From Chaenocephalus aceratus (taxonomy: Eukaryota > Chordata > Actinopteri > Perciformes > Channichthyidae), in NCBI GenBank assembly GCA_023974075.1, contig CM043798.1:20710941-20774940 (forward strand): a DNA stretch of 64,000 bases. The letters are read 5' to 3'. How positions within the stretch are numbered: the first letter of the stretch is position 1; the number at the start of each line of letters is the position of its first letter. Below the pieces are notes generated by a model. The model had not been told where the DNA came from. It worked only from the letters and a program-made list of their open reading frames with translations, and made no database searches. This document shows, one piece after another, positions 31,239 to 44,230 of this stretch. Position numbers and translations under genes: made by a program.

Positions 31239-34200
31239 TTAAGTAATGGAATGGAGATAGTCAATCTCGTTTTCAACTTAGAAATGGCAAAGAAAAACAT
31301 TCAAGCATAAACCTGTTGCCAAAAATATAAATAATGGAAACTAAATGCAGCATAAAAGGCAACTGAAATTCACCAAATAAGAATCCAAAGCTGAATTAAA
31401 GCAAGGGATGCTAATTTAAGAAACTAGGAAGAGTATGGAAGATTTTGAAAGTATTCAACCCATAAAAAAACTAAGCCCAGTGTAGCAAACCCCCTTTCAA
31501 ATAAAATTAGCTAGCCATACATACAGGTAGGTAGATAGGCAGGACACCTATGAAATAGTGAAGGTCAAATTGATGTATGGATTTTAAACGGTTTAAAAGA
31601 AAAGAAAGAGCTCCTTTCCCTTAAAACTAGTCCATTCAGACTGTTTAATATATCATTTCTTATGTTACTATTTTAAAACCAGAGTTAATTAAGGATAATA
31701 ACTTTAACTGGAACTTCAAAACCCTAATTTAGTGAAATAATGAAAACCTTGATTGGAATTCAAAACCTTTCATTTTCTCTCTCTGCATTTCATCCTGCAG
31801 CAGAACGCTCAGCCCCCTCCTCCTGCTCCCACATTGCAGTCGCCTCCATTATGAAAATTACAACACCTCTCCCCCCCCTCTTTCCGCTCCTTGCTGCATG
31901 CTGCCCTGACACCTCTCTCATAATTCCTCCTGCTATATGGCTGCCGTCAGGTGATGAAATTGTTTCCTTGACCAGAGCGGGGCCTGGCAGTTGTTTTAGT
32001 GTTTGGGTTTTAGCAGAGCAATAAAGCATTGCGGGATAACCCTGGCTGACGGAGAGCGATATCTAATAGCCCTGTCGCTCCATGCCAAATCTCTTGCTGC
32101 ATTTCAATTAAGGGCTTTTCAGTGGCGAAAAAGGAAATATCAGACATTGACTGTGTGAAAGTTGGTATAAATTCATGGGCGCAGGTTATTTTTCCTGTGG
32201 TTACCCACTTCAACCTTAAACTTGCCTATACTGATAATGGTGCATGTTGACAGTAGAAGGGTATGACTTGAAAATACTTTTTTTGTTACTTTACCTAATT
32301 TCAATACACTACAATAGAAATAAATCATTTGCAAGAGTATAACTCAACCAGCACTAAAAAATGGCATCACTAAATTAGGGCCCCATTTGCATGGGTGCAG
32401 GGTCATCTGTACCCCCCTGACAGTTGGATCCTCATATTTACATAATTTAGCTTGGACAACTCAAAAAAAAAAAGCACCATCACACTTTCTCTTTAAAAAC
32501 ATTCATACTCATAAGGCCTTTTATAGGATATCACAACAAAGGAGACATTTACTCTGTAAGCACACAATTATTATGCTTACTTCACCACCACTGGATAAAA
32601 CACAAACTGCACTTCACTTTTTATCTGTCTTACAATTTTAGCTATTTAATATGTGCATTACAACCTGAAAGTGGCTGTAGAGCACTAGTTTTGTTTCCAA
32701 ATGTTAAAAAATACTTACCTCAAGTTGGCACAGTGAACATAAATAGTGCTCTTGCTCACTCTCTCTCTCTTCCTCTTGCTCAGCATCACTTCCCTTTCTG
32801 CTCCAGCTCAGAGAAGCTTTATCCTCTCTGCCTTCTGTTCTATTGTGAGACGACGGTGCCCTCATCAAAGTGAAGCAAAAGGGCGAGGAGAGGGTTCAGC
32901 ATGCTGTACAAAGAACAGACACGTAAACAGTGTGTGGTGTGTGTGTGTGTGGTGTGTGTGTGTGGTGTGTGGTGGTGTGTGTGTGTGTGTGGGTGTGGTG
33001 TGTGGTGTGGTGTGTGTGTGTGTTGTGTGGTGGGTGTGTGTGTGTGTGTGGTGTGTGTGTGTTGTGTGGTGTGGTGTGTTAGATTGAGGAACACATTGTT
33101 GTTCTCCCATGTATTTGCCTCATAGAAAGCATCATAGTAAGTGTTATGTATGCAGAGCTACTCTCAATAAATGTACAAAGTGCTTCCAAAACATGCAAGG
33201 CAACCAATATCCCATAGCAAAAACAAAAAGTTCAGTTTGCTTGTTTGTGTCATCTATATGTCACTGAATAAGGTTAATACGGTTTGAGGTTTAACAACAG
33301 TTTTTTTATTCCAATAGCCTGTCACTTATTATGCCTCTATAGCTTGTTTGTCTACTAATGAATTTCCTTGAAACTTGCATTTGTTTCACATTTAGTGGAA
33401 GGTGTGAAAAAACATTGAATGCAGTCTGAATGCCTGCTAACTTCAAAGCTGAATTGTGACTCACCTCTCAAAAACATTGAACTTTCTTTAAACTGAGTGA
33501 GTTTAAAGAAGAACAACATTCAGTTCAACCAAGCCTTTTCTGTTTGAACAGTTCATCAGGATTTCTAAAGAAACAACATTGACTGCAAAGATTGGAGGAG
33601 AGGAAGAAAAAAGAGTGTGTTTTGAGAATGTAAGTTTTTGAAAGCCCTTTAAGGTTTTCTTAATTATACAGAATAACACAGTACATATGGTTAATCGAAT
33701 ACAACCCTGAGTATTTGTATCACTTTTATTCCACCACTGCATAGTTATTCAGAGTTGTATCTAAAACGGTCTAAAAGTGTCAAAATGACAACATCTTGAG
33801 GATTAAGCTAATGTGCAACTAAGAAATACAGCTGGAGAAAGTCCATTTAAATAGAAAAAGCTTCATCATTGTGGGACCAAACTGTAAACGTCAGTGCATT
33901 GCTACATTTCCCCGTATACATTCAACAATAGTCAGTCAGTAGAACATTGTTTTTACAGAGGCAGAAATGCATTGTGTAAGTGTGCATACATGAGTGTTGT
34001 CATGCATGTGCCAAACATGCAAACAAAACAGCTGTTGTATAGAAACATCGCTGCATTGCTACATACCGCTACCGATGGTCAAAAAGAATACCTTAAACAC
34101 AGAACACTGGCAAACCTGGCTGCACACACAAAAGTGTTTATGAAGATGTTTCACCTGTGATTTACAGACAATTGATTTAAACTTTAAAGAAAGCTGTAGA

Positions 34201-34725
34201 CAAGTTTCCTTAACAGAAAAAACATCTTGCTGCATAGACACCAAGGCTCCAAATTAATAATAAACCTGAAGTCTTTACTTACTTAAAAAAGTCATTGTCA
34301 TCGTTACAGTATTCTTCTTCACACACAAACCATTTTGAAGGCTGTAAAACTATCTTCATTTAGGATAAGTGGATAAGTTAGTACAGGGATCACGTTTGAA
34401 AAAATTACTTTTTTAAATTAAAATAAAAGTTTACCCTGACACACATGGTTCTTTACAAAATCCTCGCTAATTAAAAAGTGGCTGGACAGAGTGAGCTAAT
34501 GTGCAGAACATACAGAGAACTATAGAAGTAGTCTGCTAATGATCTAAGAACAACTTGTCAAATTTCCCGAAGAACAACCTAAAGAAAAAGACTCAGCTAC
34601 CGACTCATCCCGCTCTGTCAAAATACTGGGATCAGTGTTAAAAAAGGCCCCAGGCAGATATTTCTCATAGCCAGAGGATATAGAGAGAATGTTTCCTCCA
34701 AAGCCGTTAAATACTGTGGAGAGCA
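31239..34725. other. Non-coding region
   Basis: No supported exon. A dinucleotide array is at 32931-33082. The block 31780-32215 (with ctctcataattcctcctgct and tttcaattaagggcttttca) is repeat-free, GC-balanced and looks like a conserved non-coding element, judged by appearance only. Reading frames here lack family motifs. Confidence 0.55.
32931..33082. repeat. (GT/GGT)n microsatellite
   Basis: Imperfect array of GTGTGTGG-type units, about 150 bases. It gives artefact Cys/Val-rich and His/Thr-rich reading frames. Confidence 0.93.
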
Positions 34726-34811
34726 AGCCAAATCAGTGGCGGCGCCAGAGATTTTCTCTAGGGGGTGCTGTGGGGTAGATTGACGTTTCATAGAGGGTGC
34801 TCAAACATTAA

Positions 34812-35286
34812 CGGAGCGTCCACACTACAGCGCTTAAAAAAAGCTTGGAGCTGGGCGTGTGTGGAGCTTGGGGATTTTATTCAAGCAACACGACCAACAA
34901 CCAATCACATGAATCTCCCGCCCCCGACATACAAAGCAAAAAACCCCGGGGATTTTATGTGAGCAATATATATAAACTCCCCAAACAGGCGAAAACCTAC
35001 CAGTTTCACCCACTGTCTCTGCCACCTCCCTCCATGCCTGGTTCGGCTTGAGCTGTCAGATTTTCCGAAACGGGATTTGATTGGCTGGCGCTGGCTACTC
35101 CGGCGTCTCCGGCGTCAGAAGTTGAACATTGTTCAACTTCTGACGCCGGAGACGGCGGAGACGGACCGCTCTGCTACCCACAATTCAGTTCGGCGAAAAA
35201 GCGAGGCAACGTGACGTCACCCCATTCAAAGTGAATGGGCAGATTGGAGTTGTCGACGCTGTCGACGCTGTAGTGTGGACGGGCCG
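34812..35286. mobile_element. Harbinger-type MITE, copy 1 (shortened)
   Basis: Inverted ends cggagcgtccacactacagcg and cgctgtagtgtggacgggccg with 3-bp TAA on each side (34809-34811, 35287-35289). It holds a near-perfect hairpin with 24-bp arms and one-base loop around 35129 (agttgaaca t tgttcaact core). Relative to copy 2 it lacks about 150 bp. Confidence 0.78.
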
Positions 35287-35558
35287 TAAGGGTTTCCCAT
35301 TAATGCACCAGCGCTACAGTTAAATGTTCTACTGCAACACTCCGCACACACACACACAGTGTACCCACCCGCGACTGTTACAATGAAGGCTCGGTAATCA
35401 GCTCACGGCATATAGGTGTAAGCAGGGCTAAAGTGCTATTTTTACAAGTGGGGAGTGGACCTCCCCCTCTAGGAGGGTCCTCACCTCCTCTAGTGGAGCA
35501 AGCTCCCCCGGGAAGATTTTTAGAGATTGACGTTTCATAGAGGGTGCTCAAACATTAA

Positions 35559-36173
35559 CGGAGCGTCCACACTACAGCTTTAAAAAAAGCTTGGAGCTGG
35601 GCGTGTGTGGAGCTTGGGGATTTTATTCAAGCAACACGACCAACAACCAATCACATGAATCTCCCCCCCGCCCCGACATACAAAGCAAAAAACCCCAGGG
35701 ATTTTATGTGAGCAATATATATATAAACTCCCCAAACAGGCGAAAACCTACCAGTTTCACCCACTGTCTCTGCCACCTCCCTCCATGCCTGGTTCCTCCG
35801 GTTTGTATCCCGGTAGGTGAAGAGGGTCTGGTCATACAAAACCGGGTGATTCGCTACGGCGATAGTTAGTTTCTCCTCCAACTTTTTTTTAAATATAGAA
35901 ATGAACGGCGGGATATCTCCCCCAGCTTAGACGTGGTTTGATTGGCTACGGCTTGAGCTGTCAGATTTTCCGAAACGGGATTTGATTGGCTGGCGCTGGC
36001 TACTCCGGCGTCAGAAGTTGAACATTGTTCAACTTCTGACGCCGGAGACGGCGGAGACGGACCGCTCTGCTACCCACAATTCAGTTCGGCGAAAAAGCGA
36101 GACAACGTGACGTCACCCCATTCAAAGTGAATGGGCAGATTGGAGTTGTCGACGCTGTAGTGTGGACGGGCCG
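35559..36173. mobile_element. Harbinger-type MITE, copy 2
   Basis: Same ends and TAA flanks (35556-35558, 36174-36176) and the same hairpin near 36020. Because the flanking hAT sequence is duplicated too, copies 1 and 2 arose by duplication of the hAT interior after a single MITE insertion. Confidence 0.78.
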
Positions 36174-38189
36174 TAAGGGTTTCCCATTAATGCACCAGCG
36201 CTACAGTTAAATGTTCTACTGCAACACTCCGCACACACACACACAGTGTACCCCGACTGTTACAATGAAGGCTCGGTAATCAGCTCACGGCATATAGGTG
36301 TAAGCAGGGCTAAAGTGCTATTTTTACAAGTGGGGAGTGGACCTCACCTCCTCTAGGAGGGTCCTCACCTCCTCTAGTGGAGCAAGCTCCCCCGGGAAGA
36401 TTTTTTTTTAAATATTGAAGTTAAAAGCATCAATCTGGTGCACTTTGAGAGCCAAAATGAAGAGATCTATGGATATACAGTATCTCTCAACATACATATG
36501 AAACAGAACTGTAAACAGATTTTCTATTTCTTTATAGATATTTTTACAAATCACTCCCCTTTTAAAACAAACCGTTTGAGACCCACTGAGATAACTAGAC
36601 TAAAGTTAACTATCTAAACACTGAGAGTCCTTTACTTCCCCTGAGCTGAGGTTATCTGAGACTCTCAGTCTGACAGGAGAGAGTTCTCCCTCCACCTTGT
36701 TGTTGAAAAAGCTCCTTATATCCGTTAGCTTGGCTAGCTAGCACCAGATGCTAACCACAACGATCTCCGGTAGATACCCACCGGTGCGCGAGCTCTCTCT
36801 CTCGCTCGCTTGCGCACGCACACAAAATGGCTCGTGCCACACACAGAGCAGAGCTTGAATGAAACAGACCCAGAAGTAAGCTACTTGTACTCACGAGGCC
36901 TATTATGTGCAGAATCCCTCTTGCTTTCAGGTGGTTTTGATTTAGTGTCCACACGTGGACGTTTAAGGACTAAAAAACTATCCACTTGTCACTTTGCTGT
37001 TAGCAAATCATTTGGGGCTCCAGCTAACAGGAAGTCACTCAAGTGTCACAAAGTAATTTAGCCTATGGGTAGGTCAAAAATCGAATGGGTGCTGGCCATT
37101 GGCCTAATCATATCACCTGTGTTGGCTTTATGTTTTTGGTCAAACATTTATTTGTTTCACATTTGCATTGATGTAATCAATAATTTTTCTGATTTAATTT
37201 AATAAAATAATAATAATTTTCGGGGGGGAAAAAAAAAAAACATATTTCTTGGGGGTGCTTAGGGGGTGCTTTTGGCGCCGCCCCTGAGCCAAATACAGGA
37301 GGGCCAATGAATGCAAAGAAGACATACCTAAAAAGTCAACCTGATCTCACCAGAATGCATGACTCCACCACGACTCCTTAACACCGCATTGCGTGGTGGT
37401 GTCACGAACTTTGTTACAATTACGTGTCGGCACCACGCAAAGAACCCCAATGTAAAGTGAATGAGGCTCCTTTGTCGTGGTGCACACACGCATTTCTACA
37501 ACGTCCCGCAGTGAGCTTTTATTCTATACAACGTTTTTAAAATCTACTTTATAGCTTGTAGTAACTCACGGGAGGCTTCTTTTATTTTATTTGTATTCAT
37601 AATAATTTTTATTTTTCGACAGAATGTATTATGGTGCATTAGTTACGAATTTTTGTTCTCAAAAAACAGTACATTGTGTGTAATACAACTGTGATTTTTA
37701 TTACATTAGTTTGTTTTTAAGGAAGGCCAGAGCTTCAGCTGTGTCAAATAGATTGTTCCCTTTAGTTAACGTTTTTTAAAAGAATTATATTTTCCGATTT
37801 GATCATGTCCCCTTTATTGTATTACGGAGAGCAATGTGAGCATCCATTCCCATTGGATAACGCAGGATTTTACACCCGGAAGTAAGTATTCTCTAGCGAT
37901 TGATTTTACAGTGCTATCTGCACTACTCATCAACTAAAAAACACCAGATTATCCTTGTTGATTACACAACATTGATTGGTTTAAGTTGTGTACAATGCTT
38001 TTGTAATTTTCCCCTTCGATTCGGAGAAACAAACATTTGTTCAGTTTAGGATGGCCGAAGACACTACACTACCCAGAATCCTCAGCTATCGTTTGGGACT
38101 ACACCATGTGCTTTGCTTGACAATGTTGAAGTTTACGCTGAGCGACAAACAGCATTTTGAAATGGAATGAAACCCATCTACGGTACACT

Positions 38190-39370
38190 ATTCAAAACAG
38201 GAATCGAACGTCTCCTCCCCCCCTTAGGTCACAGGCTCCTCCAACAGTGCAACACAATATAACAGATAAACAGAAAAAATAGTGCAAGTCAATACAAACA
38301 GAAAAATAGTAAAAAGTGAAATAGTGCAATAAGAGTCTATACAAGTGATTGGAATATGATATATTAGACAAATCATTTCTAAGTAGCAGCCAGATGAATG
38401 TTATGGATGTTATTTCAAAGTTCAGGTGTGTAATAGTCTTATGGCCTGTGGGATGAAGCTGTCCCTGAGTCTGGTGGTTTTGGTCCGGTTGTAAGATAAG
38501 ATAAGATAAGATGGTACTTTATTGATCCCAATTTGGGACATTGTTTTTGTTGCAGCAGCATAAAAGACAAGGCATTTTACAATAAAACAAAACCACAAAT
38601 AAACAAGAATAGAAAGAAAATAAAAGAAAATAGAAAATATACGTGTTGAAATAGAAAATATACATGCAGATATTATATATGCAAATATACATATTCAAAA
38701 ATATATGACAATGGAATATGGAATATCAAATATTGAACAGATTATATATGTGTACAATGTACAGCGAGGTTGTATTAGAGAAACTATGGAGCAGAGAGTT
38801 CTCTTCCAGCCAGAGGTGATTTATTGTACAGAGTTATTGCAGTGGGCAGGAATGTGTTCCGGTATCGGTCCTTGTGACAGCGGAGCTGCAGCAGTCTGTT
38901 GGAGAAGGAGCTCCGTTGTCTGTCCAGCTGCAGGTGGAGAGGTTGGGTGGGTTATCCATCATGGACAACAGCCTGTTCAGTGTCCTCCTCTCCACCACAG
39001 CTTCAAAGGGGTCCAGCTTGATGCCGATGACAGACCCAGCTTTCCGGATCACTTTATTGATCCTGCTGGTGTCACCGGCTCTGATGCTGCCCCCCCAGCA
39101 GACCGCAGCAAAGAAGAGTGCACTGGCCACAACAGACTAGAAGATCTCCAGCATCTTGCTGCACACGTGGAAGGATCTCAGCTTCCTCAGAAAATAGAGT
39201 CTGCTCATCCCCTTCTTGTACACAGCGTCAGTGTTGATCCTCCAGTTCAGCCCATAAGTGCACTCCCAGGTGCTATAGTCCTCCACAACAGCCACATCCT
39301 CTCCTAGAATGCGGCTGTTATGCCAGATGGCAGCAGACAGAACAGTTTGTGGCTGGGGTGATGGGGGTCT
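38190..39370 (-). mobile_element. LINE 3' fragment (Rex1/CR1-like RT C-terminus)
   Basis: Minus-strand translation of about 39180-38850 gives the C-terminal, thumb-side region of a fish non-LTR reverse transcriptase (ALFFAAVCWGGSIRAGD, KLDPFEAVVERRTLN). Downstream, the 3' UTR has aataaagtaccatctta and ends in a (TTATC)n tail at 38491-38512. A related UTR piece continues at 38400-38490 (cctgtgggatgaagctgtcc). The clade name is tentative. Confidence 0.65.
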
Positions 39371-39544
39371 TTTATAATCCTGAGGGATTTCTTTAAGGTT
39401 AACCAGGTATTTTTACTCCACTACATTTATTTTAGTTACTTTACAAATTCTGATTAATGATGTGAAATATAAACAACCCTTAAAGCAGACTTTAGTTACA
39501 CCTGAGTAAAATTCAGGGAAGGTGATTGTCAAGTGCCAACAATC

Positions 39545-39740
39545 AGGAGAGATATTTGATTGGAGGACTGGCTTATCTAAAGCCAGTTGAGTAGCACTTG
39601 AAATGTTTTGGCTCTATGAAACCTGATGTACTTATGATTCTGTTTTCTTCAAGCTTGTATTTTGTTGGTCGAACGCACTTATTGTAAGTCGCTTTGGATA
39701 AAAGCGTCAGCTAAATGCAATGTAATGTAATGTAATGATT
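39545..39740 (+). mobile_element. L2 LINE 3' tail fragment
   Basis: Close match to the L2 3' UTR seen at 405-558 plus 7647-7675, here uninterrupted, ending in gcaatgtaatgtaatgtaat. It gives the undisturbed reference for the empty site of the Gmr1-like insertion. Confidence 0.88.
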
Positions 39741-41204
39741 GTTGGTGCTTGAGAAGACTAAATATTTATCTGCAGATCCCTATAAAGTATATACATTACT
39801 CGTTATTCTCTACAAATAGTTAATTAAAAACTGTATATAATTGCTATTTTGGACATCCCTTTTCAAGATTTCAATATTACTCTAAACGTGTAATAACGTG
39901 CTTTAACCAGTAGGTGGTTTGGGTTAAAAATCTGTCAAGTTTACAGTGTTAACAAAATAAAATATACTGCTGTTTCTGGTTTAGTTTACGACGGATATAT
40001 TTAGTTATTGTTTTGATATTTGTAACACAAAAGCGATGGAAAAACCCCACAGCAACACAGAAAAGATGGTCTTAACATGAGTAGTTAATAAAAAACAATA
40101 ATATCAAAACAAATTATTACTACTAACTTTATTGTGAAATTAAAACAGAACGGTAAAAGAATAGTTTCCGGTCTATTCTGAGCCAGATCTCTGTAGATAA
40201 ATACAAATACAGAACTACGACAGATGTGTAATATTTAATGCAGCCAAACCATTTATTACAATGCATTCATGTGATGACTTTCAAAGAGTAAAGCAAACAC
40301 TGCTGAATAAAGTATGATTTATCTTTTAAGAAACGTTTTTTTTATATGGAATGCAGTCAACCAATCACAGAGCTTGAGGCAACGCAGACAATAGCTGAGG
40401 ATTCTGGGTAGTGTAGTGTCTTCGGCCATCCTAAACTGAACAAATATTTGTTTCTCCGGAATCGAAGGGGAAAATTACAAAAGCATTGTACACAATTTAA
40501 ACCAACCAATGTTGTGTAATCAACAAGGATAATCTGGTGTTTTTGAGTTGATGAGTCGTGCAGATAGCACTGTAAAATCAATCGACAGTAAAGAGTATAC
40601 TTACTTCCGGGTGTAAAATCCTGCGTTATCCAATGGGAATGGATGCTCACATTGCTCTCCGTAATACAATAAAGGGGACATTATCAAATCGGAATATAAT
40701 GTTCTTTTAAAAAACGTTAACTAAAGGGAACAATCTATTTGACACAGCTGAAGCTCTGGCCTTCCTTAAAACTAACTAATTTAATAAAAATCACAGTTGT
40801 ATTACACACAATGCACTGTTTTTTGAGAACAAAAATTCGTAACTAATGCACCATAATACATTCTGACGAAAAATAAAAATTATTGAATACAAATAAAAAA
40901 AAGAAGCCTCCCGTGAGTTACTACAAGCTATAAAGTAGATTTTAAAAACGTTTTATAGAATAAAAGCTCACTGCAGGACGTTGTAGAAATGCGTGTGTGC
41001 ACCACGACAAAAGAGCCTCATTCACTTTACATTGGGGTTGTTTGCGTGGTGCCGACACGTAATTGTAACAAAGTTCGTGACTCCACCACGCAATGCGGTG
41101 TTAAGGAGTCGTGGTGGAGTCACGCATTCTGGTGAGATCAGGTTGTAAAAAGTACATCCACATAAATACATCAACACCCATCGAACAGGCTGCCTATCAG
41201 AGGA

Positions 41205-41645
41205 GGGAAGAGTAAGATCAAAGCAGCAACAGCATAGAGAGAAGGGGGTTTGGATTTAGACAGAGCTGAGAGAAACGACAAATGATGTGAAGGAGAGAGA
41301 GAAAGGACTGGAGGATACAGAATCGAGGAGAGCCGGAAAAAAAACAGGCGAAAGGGATAAAGAAAGAGAAGAGAAAGACAGAAAGGGAAAATGAAATGCT
41401 CAGATCCAAACCGTCTGAGAGGAAGGCAGGAAAAGATTTCAAAGAGTTTTCGAAATTTGGTTTGGATGGATAGAGTACTAACTCCCTTGAGTAGAGAATA
41501 GATACAGATAAAAAAGACAAATGACAATGGCTGATAACATGTTCAGAGTGCAGATAGAGGAAAAAGAAAAGAAAAAAGCACCAGGAGGTAGATAGTGACA
41601 AGAACTTTGAAGAGGACTTAAAACGGGCGCATAATGAAGGATCTG
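41205..41645 (+). repeat. Purine-rich tract
   Basis: Strong A/G bias on the plus strand (gagagagaaagg, aaagagaagagaaagacaga and similar). The minus-strand Phe/Ser/Leu frames here are artefacts. Compare 16445-17065. Confidence 0.75.
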
Positions 41646-41654
41646 ATAGGGAGA

Positions 41655-41940
41655 ATAACAATCAATCAATGTTTATGTATAGCCCAATATCACAAATGTT
41701 ACATTTGTCTCAGTAGACTTCACAGTTTGTACAGAATATCAGTATGACAATACGACACCCTCTGTCCTTAGACCCTCACATCGTACAAGGAAAAACTTCC
41801 GGAGAAAACCCACAGTTTAAAGGGGAAACTGGGAGAAACCTCAGGAGAGCAACAGAGGAGGGATCCCTCTCCCAGGACGGACAGACGTGCAATAGATGCC
41901 GTGTGTAAATTGAAAAGATAATACATTTGCAACATAGGTA
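41655..41940. repeat. Common teleost interspersed repeat
   Basis: Contains the very common fish repeat signature tgtatagcccaatatcaca, ctctgtccttagaccctcac and gaggagggatccctctccca. It has no coding potential. I recognise the sequence as a frequent teleost repeat but cannot assign its class with confidence. Confidence 0.6.
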
Positions 41941-42084
41941 GTCCAAATGTTTGGAAATGCATGTGTGTATAATAGGAAGATGAATCCACGAGGATATCCA
42001 TCCAGGACTTATGATCCAGGACCACAGCCACGACTCAAGATCCAGGGCTCGCGATCCAGGACACAGGACCGCAGGATCATCCAT

Positions 42085-43198
42085 GGCCCTTTCTCATTTC
42101 TCTAACTCCCCTCCTCGATTCCCCTCCTCGACTCCTATCCTCGATACTAGTGCCGCCCGCAGGAGATGCGAGCGGAGGACTGAGGAGGGGAACCGAGGAG
42201 AGGGGAGGGGAAGCAACAGGCGGTTAGAGAAATGAGAACTCCTCTCCTCTGAGTGGTCATTTTAAAGAGACGTCCATTAATGATGACAGGAGGCACAGCA
42301 GCACTCTGTCTGATGGACAGATGTGTTCATGATGACTTATATATTTACTTTGATTCATTCACAGTGCGGTATAATGAGACAATAACAGGCTACAGATGCG
42401 GACACACACACACACACATATATATGTATATATTTATATAAATACAATTTCAGAATCAAACAGAGCACTCTCATAATAACGTAGCCTAACACTATCAGAG
42501 ACTGGATATATCCCCCCCCCTCTCTGGTCGCTACAATGAGGAAAATAATTACGGGCCAAAAGTTGTATTTACAAGTATTAAAAGTAAGCAGAGGACACCA
42601 AACCAACTGAGACCTGTCTGTCCGCTGCATCTACGCACACACTATACCACACACACCTACACCACACACACGCACATACAGTTTCTAAAACAGGCTACAG
42701 CAGCCGTTGTGTATTTTATTATGTGAAGCACTAATGGTTTTTTGAAAAATATCGACTCTTTGTAGATATCTACTAAACTAAAGCAAATAAAAAAAGTAGG
42801 CCTGTTATACTGAATGATATATATTATACACACTGCTCTGCTTTCTGCACGGACCTCACAGCTGTTCTCACTGGAAACATCGCGTCGCGATGAAAGCAGT
42901 TAATAAAATAACATCCAGGGGATGCATGCAGAGCTGTCATTGGCTGAGATACGTCCAGCCGTGCATCTCTGTTCCCGGAAATGCATCCACGAAGGAGCCG
43001 TGGAGGACCCATCAGTGTATCCTCGGTTATAGCTCCTCCGGAGAGCCTCCTCGACGCTCGATCCTCGGTCCTCGAAGTGCATTTAGAGAAATTAGATGTC
43101 CTTCAACATGGCACGCTGAAATTCATTTCCGGGTCATTACCGGAGGACCGAGGAGTCGAGGAGTCGAGGAGGGGGATTTGATGAAATGAGAAAGGGCC
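42085..43198. mobile_element. MITE with GGCCCTTTCTCAT ends
   Basis: Inverted ends ggccctttctcatttc (42085) and gaaatgagaaagggcc (43198) are flanked by a 3-bp CAT (42082-42084, 43199-43201). Cctcctcgac-type motifs are repeated in both arms. It includes a short (CA)n/(TA)n stretch near 42405-42440. No coding sequence. Confidence 0.72.
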
Positions 43199-43419
43199 CA
43201 TGACTCCGGATCCCGGCGTATATAGACACCAAAGACACCAAACTACGCTTTAAAATGCAGGTGTGAGTCCGCTGCTGGAAGGGACAGGTACACTTCAGGC
43301 CCGGTTCTACGGGGGTACATAAGGGTGCATTGCACCCTCAGTTGAGTCGTTATGCACCCTCATTTGAAAATGAAAAGTGAAAATATTACATTTTGCCTAC
43401 TATTACTAACAATAGTAGT

Positions 43420-43550
43420 AATAAGAAGAAGAAGAAGAAGAAAGAAAAGAAGAAGAAGAGAAAAGAAGAAGAAGAAGAAGAAGAGAAGAAGAAGAAAGAA
43501 GAAGAGCGAGAAGAAGAGAAGAAGAGAGCAGAAGAAGAGACGAGCGAAGG
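43420..43550 (+). repeat. (GAA)n-rich array
   Basis: Imperfect GAA/GAAG triplet array. It creates Lys/Glu-rich frames that are not genes. Confidence 0.92.
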
Positions 43551-43849
43551 ACTCAGCAGAGAAGAGAAGCAGCAGCACTCCGCCGAATCCTATAGTTGCC
43601 TCACCCCTCATGTCCTTTTGTTGCACTCGCTTGTCTTCTTCCTACTTTGATCATTAAACGGTAAGTAACGTTATTATGTCAGGTGCGCGTGACCCTGTGC
43701 CGCTGCACATTCATCATCTGCAAGGTGCTTACACAGCAGTCAATGATGGATCAGAAAATGGTTTAAAACAACCAGCCCTTATCGCCAGCATACACTGCAT
43801 CTACTGCAGGTAATAACAGTTCAGATCATGGGGACATTACGTTACTGTC

Positions 43850-44230
43850 GTGGACACTAACGTCCTCCTGCCAGACTCGCCGGCTTTGCCCGCCTCGCCC
43901 ACAGAGGCGGAGCAGCCACAGCCGGCTTCGTTACCCCAAACACCACCACCCCTCCGCGGCCCGCAAGTGCCAGAGGACCTCTGCAAAACAGAGCCTGCCC
44001 AGGTATATTTAAAAAAGTACCCAACTCGCCTGTACAGTGGGGTAAGGCGCTCATTTTGCAGCTCATGGTTTCAAAACAGAGATTGGCTGGAATATTCATG
44101 TCCAAAAGATGCCATCTTCTGCTATGCATGTAGACATTTCAGTTCAAGTAAGTCAGATGCCTTCACCACAACTGGCTACAACAACTGGCGCCATGCTCTT
44201 ATAGTCTATGTGATAAGGGACTGGGAAGGC
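43850..44230 (+). pseudogene. hAT transposase N-terminus (TTF-type zinc finger), truncated
   Basis: An open frame contains SFCSSWFQNRDWLEYS and KDAIFCYACRHFSS followed by TTTGYNNWRHAL, the TTF-type zinc finger typical of ZMYM1-like hAT transposases. A proline-rich leader precedes it. The frame leaves homology near 44215, where the shared non-coding segment begins, so the RNase H-fold catalytic domain is absent. Confidence 0.75.

Larger units (their letters stand above)
34734..37286 (-). mobile_element. hAT-type element with internal duplication
   Basis: Terminal inverted repeats cagtggcggcgcca (34734) and tggcgccgcccctg (ending 37286) are flanked by a perfect 8-bp duplication agccaaat (34726-34733, 37287-37294), as expected for hAT. 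The block 34776-35523 is repeated at 35524-36400. The segment shared with the other hAT elements lies in reverse at 36330-36465, hence minus orientation. No transposase ORF. Confidence 0.88.
37337..41145. mobile_element. Fold-back DNA element with about 750-bp inverted arms
   Basis: The left arm (37337 to about 38085) and right arm (about 40393 to 41145) are near-identical complements starting caacctgatctcacc. A perfect 8-bp duplication taaaaagt flanks them (37329-37336, 41146-41153), which fits hAT or another 8-bp-TSD superfamily. The core holds LINE fragments (38190-39370) and an L2 tail (39545-39737). No transposase was recognised. Confidence 0.85.

Noticed and set aside
32746..33125. Cys/Val-rich and His/Thr-rich reading frames
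   Set aside because: Translation of a GT microsatellite on both strands.
38705..39307. 200-codon plus-strand frame in the fold-back core
   Set aside because: Antisense to a recognisable LINE RT C-terminus; no homology of its own.
41171..41661. Minus-strand hydrophobic frames
   Set aside because: Same composition effect in another purine-rich tract.
43352..43657. Lys/Glu/Arg-rich reading frames
   Set aside because: They come from the (GAA)n array inside a hAT element and have no family motif.
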